A stretch of 64,000 bases of DNA from Chloroflexota bacterium (GTDB lineage: Bacteria; Chloroflexota; Anaerolineae; Anaerolineales; Villigracilaceae): contig JACRBN010000022.1 in NCBI GenBank assembly GCA_016213105.1, positions 31,879 through 95,878 on the forward strand, read 5' to 3'. The notes under the pieces were generated by a model that had not been told where the DNA came from, ran no database searches, and was given only the letters and a program-made list of their open reading frames with translations. Made by a program: the position numbers and the translations under genes. Numbering within the stretch: the first letter of the stretch is position 1; the number at the start of each line of letters is the position of its first letter. This document shows positions 53,147 through 61,585 of this stretch, piece after piece.

Positions 53147-54223
53147 ATGCTCAAACTTCCCGGACTGATCGACCCCCATGTTCACGTGCGCGAACCCGGC
53201 GCAACCCACAAGGAAGACTGGGACACCGTCACCCAGGCCGCCCTCGCCGGCGGTGTGACGACCATCCTCGCCATGCCCAACACCAAGCCGCCCATCTTCG
53301 ATGAAGCGACTCTCAACCTTGCGCTGGATGCCGCCAAGGCCAAGGCCCGCTGCGATTATGGTCAATATATCGGGGCCGGACCGGATAATGGAGATTGGGA
53401 CAAGCGCGAGGCATTGTCCCTACAGGCTGCCGGGCTAAAGATGTACCTTGACTCCACCTTTGGCGAACTGCGCCTGGACGATATGTCCTTGTGGACACCG
53501 CACTTTCAAAAATTCCCCAAAGACTCACCGATGGTCATGCACTCCGAAAGCCGCACAATGGCCGCCGCGATTTTATTCTCCACCATTTATGATCATCCTG
53601 TTCATATCGCGCATGTTTCACTCAAAGAAGAAATCCTGCTCATCAAGGCCGCCAAGGAAAAAGGAATCAAAGTCACGTGCGAAGTTTGCCCACATCATTT
53701 GTTTCTAGATAAAGACCTGACAGGTTTTAAAAACCTGTCAGGTCTAACGTCAGGTAGAACTGAAGTTCGCCCGCGTTTGGCAACCCCAGAGGATGTCCAA
53801 AGCCTGTGGATAAACCTGGATGTGATCGATTGCTTCGCCACCGACCATGCTCCGCACACACTGGAAGAAAAGGACTCTGATAATCCTCCGCCCGGTTTCC
53901 CCGGTTTGGAAACCATGTTGCCGCTTCTGCTAACAGCAGTGGACGAGGGACGATTGACCATTAACCATTTAATCGAAAAACTGCACACCAATCCCAAACG
54001 CATCTTCAACCTGCCCGACCAACCCGAAACCTGGGTGGAAGTGGATGAGAACGCCAGCTATGAGATCAAAGCCAGTGAGACCTTCACGCGCTGCGGCTGG
54101 ACTCCCTTTGAAGGCTGGCAGGTAAAAGGAAAAGTCCGCAAGGTTGTCCTGCGCGGAAAGACCGCCTTCGAAGACGGGAAAATTCTGGCAGAGCCTGGCT
54201 GTGGAAAAAACATCCGCTCCTGA
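53147..54223 (+). CDS. pyrC: Dihydroorotase, CAD-like type
   Basis: This 358-residue amidohydrolase has the metal-binding DPHVHVREPG (H11, H13), the carboxylated-Lys region GLKMYLDSTFGEL, CEVCPHHLF and ATDHAPHTLEEK. The order of motifs and phrases such as PPPGFPGLETMLPLLLTAV and CGWTPFEGWQVKG closely recall the dihydroorotase domain of animal CAD. It converts carbamoyl aspartate to dihydroorotate. The ATG at 53147 coincides with the predicted transcription start; an upstream frame to 53015 covers the promoter and was rejected. A 33-bp palindrome is inserted in frame (LDKDLTGFKNLSGLTSGRTE). Confidence 0.94.
   Translation: MLKLPGLIDPHVHVREPGATHKEDWDTVTQAALAGGVTTILAMPNTKPPIFDEATLNLALDAAKAKARCDYGQYIGAGPDNGDWDKREALSLQAAGLKMYLDSTFGELRLDDMSLWTPHFQKFPKDSPMVMHSESRTMAAAILFSTIYDHPVHIAHVSLKEEILLIKAAKEKGIKVTCEVCPHHLFLDKDLTGFKNLSGLTSGRTEVRPRLATPEDVQSLWINLDVIDCFATDHAPHTLEEKDSDNPPPGFPGLETMLPLLLTAVDEGRLTINHLIEKLHTNPKRIFNLPDQPETWVEVDENASYEIKASETFTRCGWTPFEGWQVKGKVRKVVLRGKTAFEDGKILAEPGCGKNIRS
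53713..53745. repeat. In-frame palindrome in pyrC
   Basis: AGACCTGACAGGTTTT-A-AAAACCTGTCAGGTCT is a perfect inverted repeat of 33 bp. It adds a loop of about 11 residues after CPHHLFL without a frameshift, where other dihydroorotases have a shorter segment. Confidence 0.85.
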
Positions 54224-54782
54224 CCCGGTATCTGTGGGGGAGTCATCCCTCTGTTGGCTGAATATTTTCATATTGCTATCCGAAATATCATATCCAGACC
54301 CCATATCTTGGGGGTGTTGTTTAGACAATATTAGGCCCCTGCCCGACCCAAACTGTGGATAAGTGCCCATAATCTGTGGAAAACTCCCCCTCCCTGTGGA
54401 CAACAAGCCCATTCCAGGCGAAAAAGGTCAGACAAGCTGGGAATGAGTCACCACCATATATGGGGGGTGCTTTTTGAATCAACCGAGATATGGAAAATGC
54501 CCCAAAAGTTCAATCGCATCAAGCGACCTTGTGGATAAGTTATCCAGAAAAGCCCACAGGGTCATGAAGGCTCGGGAACAGTGAGCAACCAAAGGTTTGG
54601 TGGGAGGCGTAACGAGTCACCCCATAGGTGGGTATGAATCGTTTTTATCCACACTATCCACAGCCCCTACTAATATTACGAATCCATAATCATACTAATA
54701 TACTCCTTGAATCCATTAAGGGATTACTGTACAATCCACAAAGATAGTTCAGTCCCCACTTTGCCAACCTTGGGAGGTTGCC
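54224..54782. other. DnaA-box-rich intergenic region, candidate replication origin
   Basis: Three exact DnaA boxes (TTATCCACA or complement) lie at 54354-54362, 54530-54538 and 54645-54653, and a fourth at 53805-53813 in pyrC. Near-matches lie at 54375-54383 (TTTTCCACA), 54395-54403, 54540-54548 and 54654-54662. An AT-rich stretch (about 54668-54720, TAATATTACG, ATAATCATACTAATATAC) could be the unwinding element. Chance expectation for exact boxes in 559 bp is well below one. No gene is visible. No dnaA, dnaN or parAB lies in the window. Confidence 0.6.
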
Positions 54783-55085
54783 ATGGATATGATCAAAGTT
54801 TCAGCCAACTCCCGTACCTCTGCAGTCGCCGGGGCGATCGCGGGGGTGATTCGTGAACACAAACGGGCAGAAGTACAAGCCATCGGAGCAGGCGCCGTCA
54901 ATCAGGCCGTCAAAGCTCTGGTGCTTGCCTCCAGCTATCTTAGGAACGATGGGATCTATGTGGTCTGTATGCCCGAGTTCGTGGATGTTGAGATCGAAGA
55001 CAAGGTGCGCACCGCCATCAAACTGGTGGTCGAGCCGCGTGTTCCGGATCCCACTCCACCAGTGGCACCACCAGCCACTCCATAA
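54783..55085 (+). CDS. spoVS: Stage V sporulation protein S family
   Basis: This 100-residue protein matches SpoVS closely: IKVSANSRTSAVAGAIAGVI (about 4-23), AEVQAIGAGAVNQAVKALVL (about 30-49) and RTAIKLVVEPR, followed by a Pro/Thr tail. SpoVS is an Alba-like nucleic-acid-associated protein first known from sporulation in Bacillus and common in non-sporulating Chloroflexota and Thermus, where its role is unclear. GGGAGG precedes the ATG by 5 nt. It directly adjoins the DnaA-box region. Confidence 0.94.
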   Translation: MDMIKVSANSRTSAVAGAIAGVIREHKRAEVQAIGAGAVNQAVKALVLASSYLRNDGIYVVCMPEFVDVEIEDKVRTAIKLVVEPRVPDPTPPVAPPATP

Positions 55086-55100
55086 TCCAGCACATTAATC

Positions 55101-55137
55101 AGGTGACAGTCCTTCCGTTGCGGCTGTCACCTTGATT
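55101..55137 (+). terminator. Intrinsic terminator after spoVS
   Basis: AGGTGACAG (55101-55109) and CTGTCACCT (55124-55132) form a 9-bp stem followed by TGATTTAT. It is of moderate strength. Confidence 0.6.
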
Positions 55138-55268
55138 TATCTAGAGGCGAATACAGGGTGGCGTATGCGTGCCTGCCAAGGGTATAATTTCGCAAGTGGA
55201 CTCGCGCCTCGCTCTGGGCCTTAGCCTGCCTTTTCCAAGTGAGCCGACTCCACGCCTCAACCTTCCCC

Positions 55269-58200
55269 ATGAAAACCTGGCAACGTTTTCCACGTCTTCT
55301 TCTGGTCCTAACCCTGCTGATCGCCATCTGCGCAGGGATGTTCGCGCCGCGCCTGGAAACGGTGGAGGCGAAGCCGCAACAGGCTGTAGATGAACTGAGT
55401 GTGTTCATCAGCGAATTCCGCACGCGCGGTCCCGACGGGGCGGATGACGAGTTTATTGAGATATACAATGCGAGTGGGGCAGATGTCGATATAGGCGATT
55501 GGGAAATCCAAAAATCAAGCGGATGCGGTCTTACTCTGGCCTCCCTGGCGGTGATTCCCACAGGTACGATCCTTGTCCCGGGGCAATACTATTTGATAGG
55601 AAAGTCGGGAGTAGGAGGGTATTCCGGTTCGACCGCTTTAGACCTATCCTACTCTGTTACCGGAATTTCCGATGACGGCGGCGTAGCGCTTTTTGACGAT
55701 TCCGTTCCACCAGTCTTAATTGATCAAGTCGGTTTATGCGCAGATACAGGGTTTCTAGAGGGCACGGCTCTCTCTCCGCTCAGCGGCACCGCCGACCAAA
55801 GCTATGAGCGTAAAACCGGCGGCAGCGCCGGCAGCTGCAAAGATACCGATAATAATGCCGCAGACTTCGCCCTGTCCGTTCCCAGCAACCCGCAGAATAT
55901 TGCCAGCCCGGCGGTGCCGTGCTTGGCCGTGGTCAGCGCGGCCTCTGCCACTCCAGACGGTGTTTATTTGGATACAAGCGGGCAGGTCATCGAGGTCGAT
56001 CTAACGTTCAGCAATATTGTGGATGTAACTGGGACGCCAACCCTTCTCATGGAAACCGGGGCGACCGACCGGGTCGCAACTTATACAAGCGGCAGCGGCA
56101 GCGATACGTTGAAATTTGTTTTTACCGTTGGGGCCGGTGACAATACCAGCGACCTGGATTATGCCTCCGTCAACGCCCTATCCCTGAACGGCGGGACCAT
56201 CTCAGGCGCTAGCGGCGATGCGGTGCTCCTTCTGCCCCGGCCAAACGAGCCCGGCTCCGGCTCGTTGAGCGATAACGCAGATATTCGCATCGATAACACC
56301 TCCACAACGCCCAGCCTGGTTTCGTTCACCCGCCAGAATCCGACAAGTCAATACACCAAGGCTAGTAATGGCTTACTCGTGTTTAGAATCACATTTAGCG
56401 AAGCCGTGCTCGGCGTAGATGAATTTGATTTTGATACCGATGATTCTCCAGTATTGGCCTCACTTAACTTTTTACCGATTGTGAATGTGGAAGGCGGACG
56501 GGTCTATGATCTGACCGTCGAGGATACAAACCTCAGCACCTATGATGGCACCATCGGCCTGAATTTAAATGCCCCCGCCATAAGTGATGTAAACGGCGCG
56601 CCGCTCGCCCTGGTCGAGCCGACTACAGACCAGGCCTATATTGTGGATAATACGCAAGCCACTGTCACCATCGAACAGGGCGCGCTTCAAGTAGACCCTG
56701 TTATCACGCCCGGCGATGACCTGCCCATCGACTTCGACGTGGCCTTCGACGATCCCATCGACGCCAGCACGTTTACCGCTTTGGACATCAAGCAAAATGG
56801 AAACGCCACAGGCATTACCTGGAGCATCACAAACTCTGGTGACAATACGAACTTTACCCTGTCTGCCATTGTCTCGGGCAGCGGGACGCTTGAACCTTCG
56901 ATTGACGCGAATAAAGTAAAAGACCTGGCCTGGAATGATAATCTCGCAAGTATCAGCGTCGATAACAGTGTCACCTATTTCGACACCACCCCGCCTACCG
57001 TCACCATCAACCAGGCCGCCTCCCAGGTTGACCCTTCACAGACCCTGCCGATCCGATTCACGGTGTTGTTTTCCGAAGTCATCAACACCGCCACCTTCAC
57101 CACAGCTGACATCACCCAAACCGGGACGGCAACCGGCGTCACCTGGAGCATTACAGACTCCGGCGATCACAAAACCTTCACCCTTTCCGCAATTACTGCA
57201 AGCGGGTTTGGAACCGTCATTCCGATCATGGCGGCGAATCGTGTTACCGACCTTTCCGGAAATAACAACTCTCCCAGCACAAGCGCGGACAATTCCGTCA
57301 ACTACGTGTTCGTGCCCACATCCACCCCCACTGCCACTTTTACAGTCACCCCCACCCCAACCGGCACGGCCCTGCGCAGAATTGTGATCAATGAAGTTGC
57401 CTGGGCCGGGACTGGGTCCTCCACGCTCACATCGGATGAATGGATCGAGCTTTACAATCCCGGTTCTACTTCCATCAACCTCACCGGCTGGACGATAAAA
57501 GACTCCTCTTCCACCATCAGCCTGACCGGTGTCATTCCCGCCGGTGGATATTTCCTGCTCGAACATGACGACGACACCACCGTCTCAGACATTGCCGCCG
57601 ACCAGGTCTACACCACCATCGAGCTAAATAACTCCGGTGAGACCCTCACCCTGTACGACCCTGCCAACAAAGCCATCGATACCGCCAACGGCAACGGCGG
57701 GAGTTGGCCCGCAGGCAGCGCCTCCACTTATGGCACGATGGAACGCGCAGGCATCTCCAGCGAATCAGATAGCACCTGGATGACGAACACTGGCATAAAG
57801 AAGAACGGCAAGGCAGCAAACGGCACCGATATTCTCGGCACGCCCAAGGCCGGCAACACTCCGGTTCCCACGGCCACACCTACAAGAGTTCCAACAGCCA
57901 CGATCACGCCCATCCCGCCCACAGCAAAGATCGACCCGCGCCCCATCATCAACGAAATTCTCCCGCGCCCCGGCTTCGACTGGAATCAGGACGGCAAGGC
58001 CGATGTCTTCGACGAGTTCATCGAGATCAAGAATCTCAGTCCCATCGATATCAGCCTGAACGGCTGGCGGCTGGATAAGGTTGGCGCGACTGCCTTCAAC
58101 CTGCCAAACGTCACCCTCAAACCGGGCCAGCACATCGTCTTTTACAGCGCCGAGACGAAACTTCTCCTGAGCGACGGCGGCGAGACCGTGCGCCTCTTCA

Positions 58201-58547
58201 ACCCCAGCGGCAAGATATTCGATGCCTACACCTACACAGTCGCGCGCGCAGAGGACAAGTCCATCTGCCGCCTGCCCGATGGCAACGTCTACAACGGCTG
58301 GTTCGAAGATTGCACGCCCACACCCAACCTTACGAACACGCGCGATGGGAAGGTTCCATCCGCGCCGGATGGCAGTGGTTCCCCCGTCTGTGAACTGCCC
58401 GACACCATCCCTGGCGATTTCTTCTACGCCGAATGCCGCGGCTTTGGCGCGGGCATCTGGAATCCATACTACTGGGATCAGCTCTTCCCGCTGGATAAAA
58501 AATGGCTTCAGCAAAACACCAGCAAATGGCAAACGTTCATTGAGTAA
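55269..58547 (+). CDS. Large secreted/surface protein with lamin-tail domains and Ig-like repeats
   Basis: This 1092-residue protein has a signal peptide (KTWQRFPRLLLVLTLLIAIC, cleavage near ETVEA). A first lamin-tail domain (about 45-165, ISEFRTRG, DEFIEIYN) is followed by beta-rich segments. Two tandem repeats of about 105 residues follow (about 460-680), each starting VTI-x-Q and ending DNSV, of the bacterial Ig-like type. Pro/Thr linkers flank two more lamin-tail domains (about 700-830, VINEVAWAG; about 890-1015, IINEILPRP). No membrane anchor or sorting motif is seen. Such proteins are thought to be envelope or adhesion components; the ligand is unknown. The start at 55269 keeps a standard signal peptide. 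Confidence 0.85.
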   Translation: MKTWQRFPRLLLVLTLLIAICAGMFAPRLETVEAKPQQAVDELSVFISEFRTRGPDGADDEFIEIYNASGADVDIGDWEIQKSSGCGLTLASLAVIPTGTILVPGQYYLIGKSGVGGYSGSTALDLSYSVTGISDDGGVALFDDSVPPVLIDQVGLCADTGFLEGTALSPLSGTADQSYERKTGGSAGSCKDTDNNAADFALSVPSNPQNIASPAVPCLAVVSAASATPDGVYLDTSGQVIEVDLTFSNIVDVTGTPTLLMETGATDRVATYTSGSGSDTLKFVFTVGAGDNTSDLDYASVNALSLNGGTISGASGDAVLLLPRPNEPGSGSLSDNADIRIDNTSTTPSLVSFTRQNPTSQYTKASNGLLVFRITFSEAVLGVDEFDFDTDDSPVLASLNFLPIVNVEGGRVYDLTVEDTNLSTYDGTIGLNLNAPAISDVNGAPLALVEPTTDQAYIVDNTQATVTIEQGALQVDPVITPGDDLPIDFDVAFDDPIDASTFTALDIKQNGNATGITWSITNSGDNTNFTLSAIVSGSGTLEPSIDANKVKDLAWNDNLASISVDNSVTYFDTTPPTVTINQAASQVDPSQTLPIRFTVLFSEVINTATFTTADITQTGTATGVTWSITDSGDHKTFTLSAITASGFGTVIPIMAANRVTDLSGNNNSPSTSADNSVNYVFVPTSTPTATFTVTPTPTGTALRRIVINEVAWAGTGSSTLTSDEWIELYNPGSTSINLTGWTIKDSSSTISLTGVIPAGGYFLLEHDDDTTVSDIAADQVYTTIELNNSGETLTLYDPANKAIDTANGNGGSWPAGSASTYGTMERAGISSESDSTWMTNTGIKKNGKAANGTDILGTPKAGNTPVPTATPTRVPTATITPIPPTAKIDPRPIINEILPRPGFDWNQDGKADVFDEFIEIKNLSPIDISLNGWRLDKVGATAFNLPNVTLKPGQHIVFYSAETKLLLSDGGETVRLFNPSGKIFDAYTYTVARAEDKSICRLPDGNVYNGWFEDCTPTPNLTNTRDGKVPSAPDGSGSPVCELPDTIPGDFFYAECRGFGAGIWNPYYWDQLFPLDKKWLQQNTSKWQTFIE

Positions 58548-58550
58548 AAT

Positions 58551-58589
58551 AAAGACCCTAAAAGTCTCCAAGGCCTTTAGGGTCTTTTC
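58551..58589 (+). terminator. Intrinsic terminator after the lamin-tail gene
   Basis: AAAGACCCTAAA (58551-58562) and TTTAGGGTCTTTT (58576-58588) with a 13-nt loop. It begins 3 bp after the stop and precedes the pyrF ribosome-binding site (AAAGGA). Confidence 0.88.
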
Positions 58590-58608
58590 ATAAAACAAAA
58601 GGAACAAC

Positions 58609-59448
58609 ATGGAAACCTTCTTCTCTTTTCTTGAAAAACGCGTCGACGACTCCTCCTCCCTCCTGTGCGTGGGACTTGACCCGCACGTCTCCGACCTCCC
58701 AAGCCCCACCGCCGCCTCTGCGCTGACGTTCAGCCTGAATCTCGTTAAACAGACCGCTCGCTACGCCGCAGCCTTCAAACCCAACGCGGCCTTCTTCGAG
58801 GTCTTCGGCGCCGAAGGTTGGACGGCTCTCAAGCAGGTGATCGAAGCCATCAGGGAAGAATCAGACCGAATGGGCTCGCGCATCCCCATCATCCTGGATG
58901 CGAAGCGGGGTGATATATCCTCCACAGCCGAAGCCTACGCCCAATCTGCCTTTGAATCGCTCGGCGTGGATTGCATCACCCTGAGTCCGTTTCTTGGAAA
59001 GGACTCCATCGAACCGTTCCTGGGATACAAGGAGCGCGGTGTGTTCCTGTTGTGCAAGACCTCCAACGCCGGTTCGATGGACTTGCAGAACCTGCTGGTC
59101 ATGCCGATGGGCTCGGATATGCCCATGCCTTTGTATATCTATGTGGCGAAACTTGCGCAGGAGTGGAATGAAAAAAATAATGTCGGCGTGGTGGTCGGCG
59201 CGACGCATCCGCAGATCATGGAAATGATCCGCGCCGCCGCACCGGATTTGTGGTTCCTGGCTCCCGGCGTCGGCGCCCAGGGAGGCGAATTGGAAATTAC
59301 GCTCAAATCCGGCCTGCGTGAAGATGGCAGGGGGTTGCTCTTGCCCATCTCGCGCGCCATCTCGCGCGCCGAAAACCCCGGCAAAGCCGCAGCGGAAATC
59401 CGCGATGAAATCTTGCATGTCAAGAGAGCAATGAGACAAAACAGTTAA
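58609..59448 (+). CDS. pyrF: Orotidine 5'-phosphate decarboxylase (type 2)
   Basis: This 279-residue TIM barrel has the catalytic DAKRGDIS (about 98-105), CVGLDPH near the N-terminus and FLAPGVGAQGGE (about 220-231). The length and DAKRGD context fit the type-2 (PyrF_sub2) family. It decarboxylates OMP to UMP. It is followed by pyrE at 68 bp and, after three other genes, pyrD on the same strand. Confidence 0.95.
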   Translation: METFFSFLEKRVDDSSSLLCVGLDPHVSDLPSPTAASALTFSLNLVKQTARYAAAFKPNAAFFEVFGAEGWTALKQVIEAIREESDRMGSRIPIILDAKRGDISSTAEAYAQSAFESLGVDCITLSPFLGKDSIEPFLGYKERGVFLLCKTSNAGSMDLQNLLVMPMGSDMPMPLYIYVAKLAQEWNEKNNVGVVVGATHPQIMEMIRAAAPDLWFLAPGVGAQGGELEITLKSGLREDGRGLLLPISRAISRAENPGKAAAEIRDEILHVKRAMRQNS

Positions 59449-59516
59449 TATCGGATACGGTTCAATTTGATCTATCCGATATGGACACTCTTCGAACGCC
59501 TAAAAAGGATTTTCAC

Positions 59517-60137
59517 ATGACTGATAAATTGCCAATTACCAATCACCAATTAACCTCTCTCGCAGACGGACTCCTCGAAGCGGGCTGTATCAAATTCGGT
59601 GAGTTCACGCTCAAATCGGGACTCAAATCTCCCATCTACATAGACCTGCGGCAGATCATCACCCATCCCAAACTGCTTGCAGATATTGCCCAAGCCTATC
59701 TTCCGCTACTTTCCACTTTCCACTTTTCACGTATTGCAGGCTTACCCTACGCGGCGATCCCTATTGCAACCGCCATCAGCCTTGCGGGCAACTACCCCAT
59801 GATCTACCCGCGCAAAGAAGTGAAAACCTACGGCACCAAGGCCGAGATCGAAGGCGAATATCACGCCGGCGAGACGGTTGTTGTTATCGACGATCTCGCC
59901 ACCACCGGCGGCAGCAAATTCGAAGCCATCGAAAAACTCACCGGCGCAGGCTTGGTTGTAAAGGACGTCGTTGTCTTGGTGGACAGACAGTCCGGCGCAA
60001 GAGAGTCGCTGGAACAGGCAGGCTATCATCTCCATGCCGTGTTGACCATCACGCAGTTGCTCGACCATTGGGAGTCCACAGGCAAGGTGGAGAAGTCCAT
60101 GATCGAAGCGACGAGAGAATTTTTAAAGGCGGGATAA
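59517..60137 (+). CDS. pyrE: Orotate phosphoribosyltransferase
   Basis: This 206-residue enzyme has the PRPP-binding motif VVVIDDLATTGGSKFE (about 117-132), GLKSPIYIDLRQIITHP and the catalytic-loop segment REVKTYGT-like PRKEVKTYGTKAEIEGEY. It joins orotate and PRPP to give OMP, the step before PyrF. AAAAGGAT precedes the ATG at 59517; an earlier in-frame ATG at 59481 lacks support. The N-terminal codons (MTDKLPITNHQLTS) contain an ACCAATCACCAATTA repeat that may be an inserted element. Confidence 0.94.
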   Translation: MTDKLPITNHQLTSLADGLLEAGCIKFGEFTLKSGLKSPIYIDLRQIITHPKLLADIAQAYLPLLSTFHFSRIAGLPYAAIPIATAISLAGNYPMIYPRKEVKTYGTKAEIEGEYHAGETVVVIDDLATTGGSKFEAIEKLTGAGLVVKDVVVLVDRQSGARESLEQAGYHLHAVLTITQLLDHWESTGKVEKSMIEATREFLKAG

Positions 60138-60145
60138 TAGCTACC

Positions 60146-60586
60146 ATGTCCTGGCGAACCTTCGCATCCCAATCCCCTGATCTGGCTGAATTCGCACAAA
60201 CCCGCTTGCATAACAAAGTCGCCTACCTTGCCACCATTCGCAAGGACGGCTCACCGCGCCTGCATCCGTTCACTCCGATTATTGGTGAAGGTCATCTTTT
60301 TATCTTCATGGAACCCACCTCACCCAAGGGTCATGACCTGCGCCGCGACCCGCGCTTTGCGGTTCACTGTTCCGTCTCCGATACGAGCGGGGAAAGCGGC
60401 GAAGTCATCCTCACGGGGAAAGCCTTATTTCTTGACGATGAAGAGAGCCGCAAAACGGCGGTGCGGGTATGTCCATACACACCCGCAGAACGATATATTT
60501 TGTTTGAACTGCATCCGGAACATGTAACAGTCACCGAATACCCGGACGGAAGCGCCGTTCGCAGGCATTGGAAAGTTGGTGAATAG
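60146..60586 (+). CDS. Pyridoxamine 5'-phosphate oxidase-like split-barrel protein
   Basis: This 146-residue protein has KVAYLATIRKDGSPRLHPFT (about 24-43), where flavin phosphate contacts lie in PNPOx-like proteins, and a final FELHPEHVTVTEY strand typical of the family. It probably binds FMN or F420 and reduces a small molecule. It is unlikely to be a true PdxH. The gene lies 8 bp after pyrE and 2 bp before a YdeI-like gene. Confidence 0.83.
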   Translation: MSWRTFASQSPDLAEFAQTRLHNKVAYLATIRKDGSPRLHPFTPIIGEGHLFIFMEPTSPKGHDLRRDPRFAVHCSVSDTSGESGEVILTGKALFLDDEESRKTAVRVCPYTPAERYILFELHPEHVTVTEYPDGSAVRRHWKVGE

Positions 60587-60588
60587 CC

Positions 60589-61053
60589 ATGGCAAAAAAG
60601 CATAGCTTTATTGCTGAAATAAAAAACGCGGGCGGAGGCGGGGCCTTTGTGGATGTCCCATTCGACGTGGAGAAGGCCTTTGGCTCGAAGCGTCCCAAAA
60701 TCAAGGCGACCATCGACGGCGCGCCCTATCGCGGTTTGCTGGTGCGGATGGGCAGCGACTGCCACATGCTGTTGGTGCTCAAGTCCATTCGCGAGGAGAT
60801 CGGCAAGACCTTCGGCGACGAGGTCAGGGTGACGGTGGTGTTGGATGACGAACCACGCGTGGTTGAAATTCCGAAAGATTTATTGAAAGAATTGAAAAAG
60901 GATAAAGAGGCAAAGGCGTTTTTTGAAAAGCTCTCCTTCACCCATCAAAAGGAATACGTAACCTGGATCGAGGAATCCAAAAAAGAGGAAACCCGCGCCA
61001 GGCGCATTCTAAAAACCATCGAGATGTTAAAGCACGACAAACCCGGGAAATGA
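60589..61053 (+). CDS. DUF1905/YdeI (OmdA) domain protein
   Basis: This 154-residue protein has a beta-rich N-terminal DUF1905 part (about 4-95, GGGGAFVDVPFDVEKAFGSK, then PYRGLLVRM). A helical C-terminal YdeI/OmdA part follows (about 100-150, FFEKLSFTHQKEYVTWIEES, RRILKTIEML). The YdeI-type domain was linked to resistance to bacteriocins in some Gram-positives, but its biochemical role is unknown. It lies 2 bp after the PNPOx-like gene on the same transcript. Confidence 0.85.
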   Translation: MAKKHSFIAEIKNAGGGGAFVDVPFDVEKAFGSKRPKIKATIDGAPYRGLLVRMGSDCHMLLVLKSIREEIGKTFGDEVRVTVVLDDEPRVVEIPKDLLKELKKDKEAKAFFEKLSFTHQKEYVTWIEESKKEETRARRILKTIEMLKHDKPGK

Positions 61054-61103
61054 AAGCCCTCTTCCCAAAACCCACATCATAGAATAAGGATAAGTATCAA
61101 TCC

Positions 61104-61583
61104 ATGCCTAAAATCAAATATGCTGGTTTTCTTCTGTTGATTGTCTTTGTTGCTGCTTGCAGTCCGGCGGCTGTGACTCAGGAAGCGCCTCCTGTTCCAA
61201 CTGAAACGGCGGTTGTGGAACCGTCCCCCACTGAGACGGATTATATGGCCTCGGGTACGTATGCTACACAAACCTTTGACAATGGCGCCGTTTGTATGTT
61301 GGAAATCAAAGGCGAACCGGATCTGAAATTCCTTGTCAACTGTAATCGCGGTGCGCCCTCTTACAATATGGGAATCATTTCCGGCAATTTCGAGGTCGTG
61401 GAGCCAAACATTGGCTTGTTCAAAACAAGCGACTTTGGCAATTGCGAATTGAGATTTGAGTTCAACGAGACCGGCGTGAATGTGACTCAAACCGGCGCAG
61501 ACTTCGAATGCGGATTTGGCAACGGTGTTACTGCGAATGGCGCGTACACGTTTCAAAATAATGAAACCCCGGATATTCCATAA
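61104..61583 (+). CDS. Small lipoprotein, unknown function
   Basis: This 159-residue protein has a signal peptide and lipobox FVAAC (Cys19), then a Thr/Pro/Glu-rich linker (about 20-45) and a beta-rich domain with four Cys (ICxx in AVCMLEI, LVNCNRG, GNCELRF, DFECGFG) that may form two disulfides. No family was recognised. It is anchored to the outer face of the membrane. Its stop is 2 bp before pyrD, so pyrD is probably coupled to it. Confidence 0.75.
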   Translation: MPKIKYAGFLLLIVFVAACSPAAVTQEAPPVPTETAVVEPSPTETDYMASGTYATQTFDNGAVCMLEIKGEPDLKFLVNCNRGAPSYNMGIISGNFEVVEPNIGLFKTSDFGNCELRFEFNETGVNVTQTGADFECGFGNGVTANGAYTFQNNETPDIP

Positions 61584-61585
61584 CT

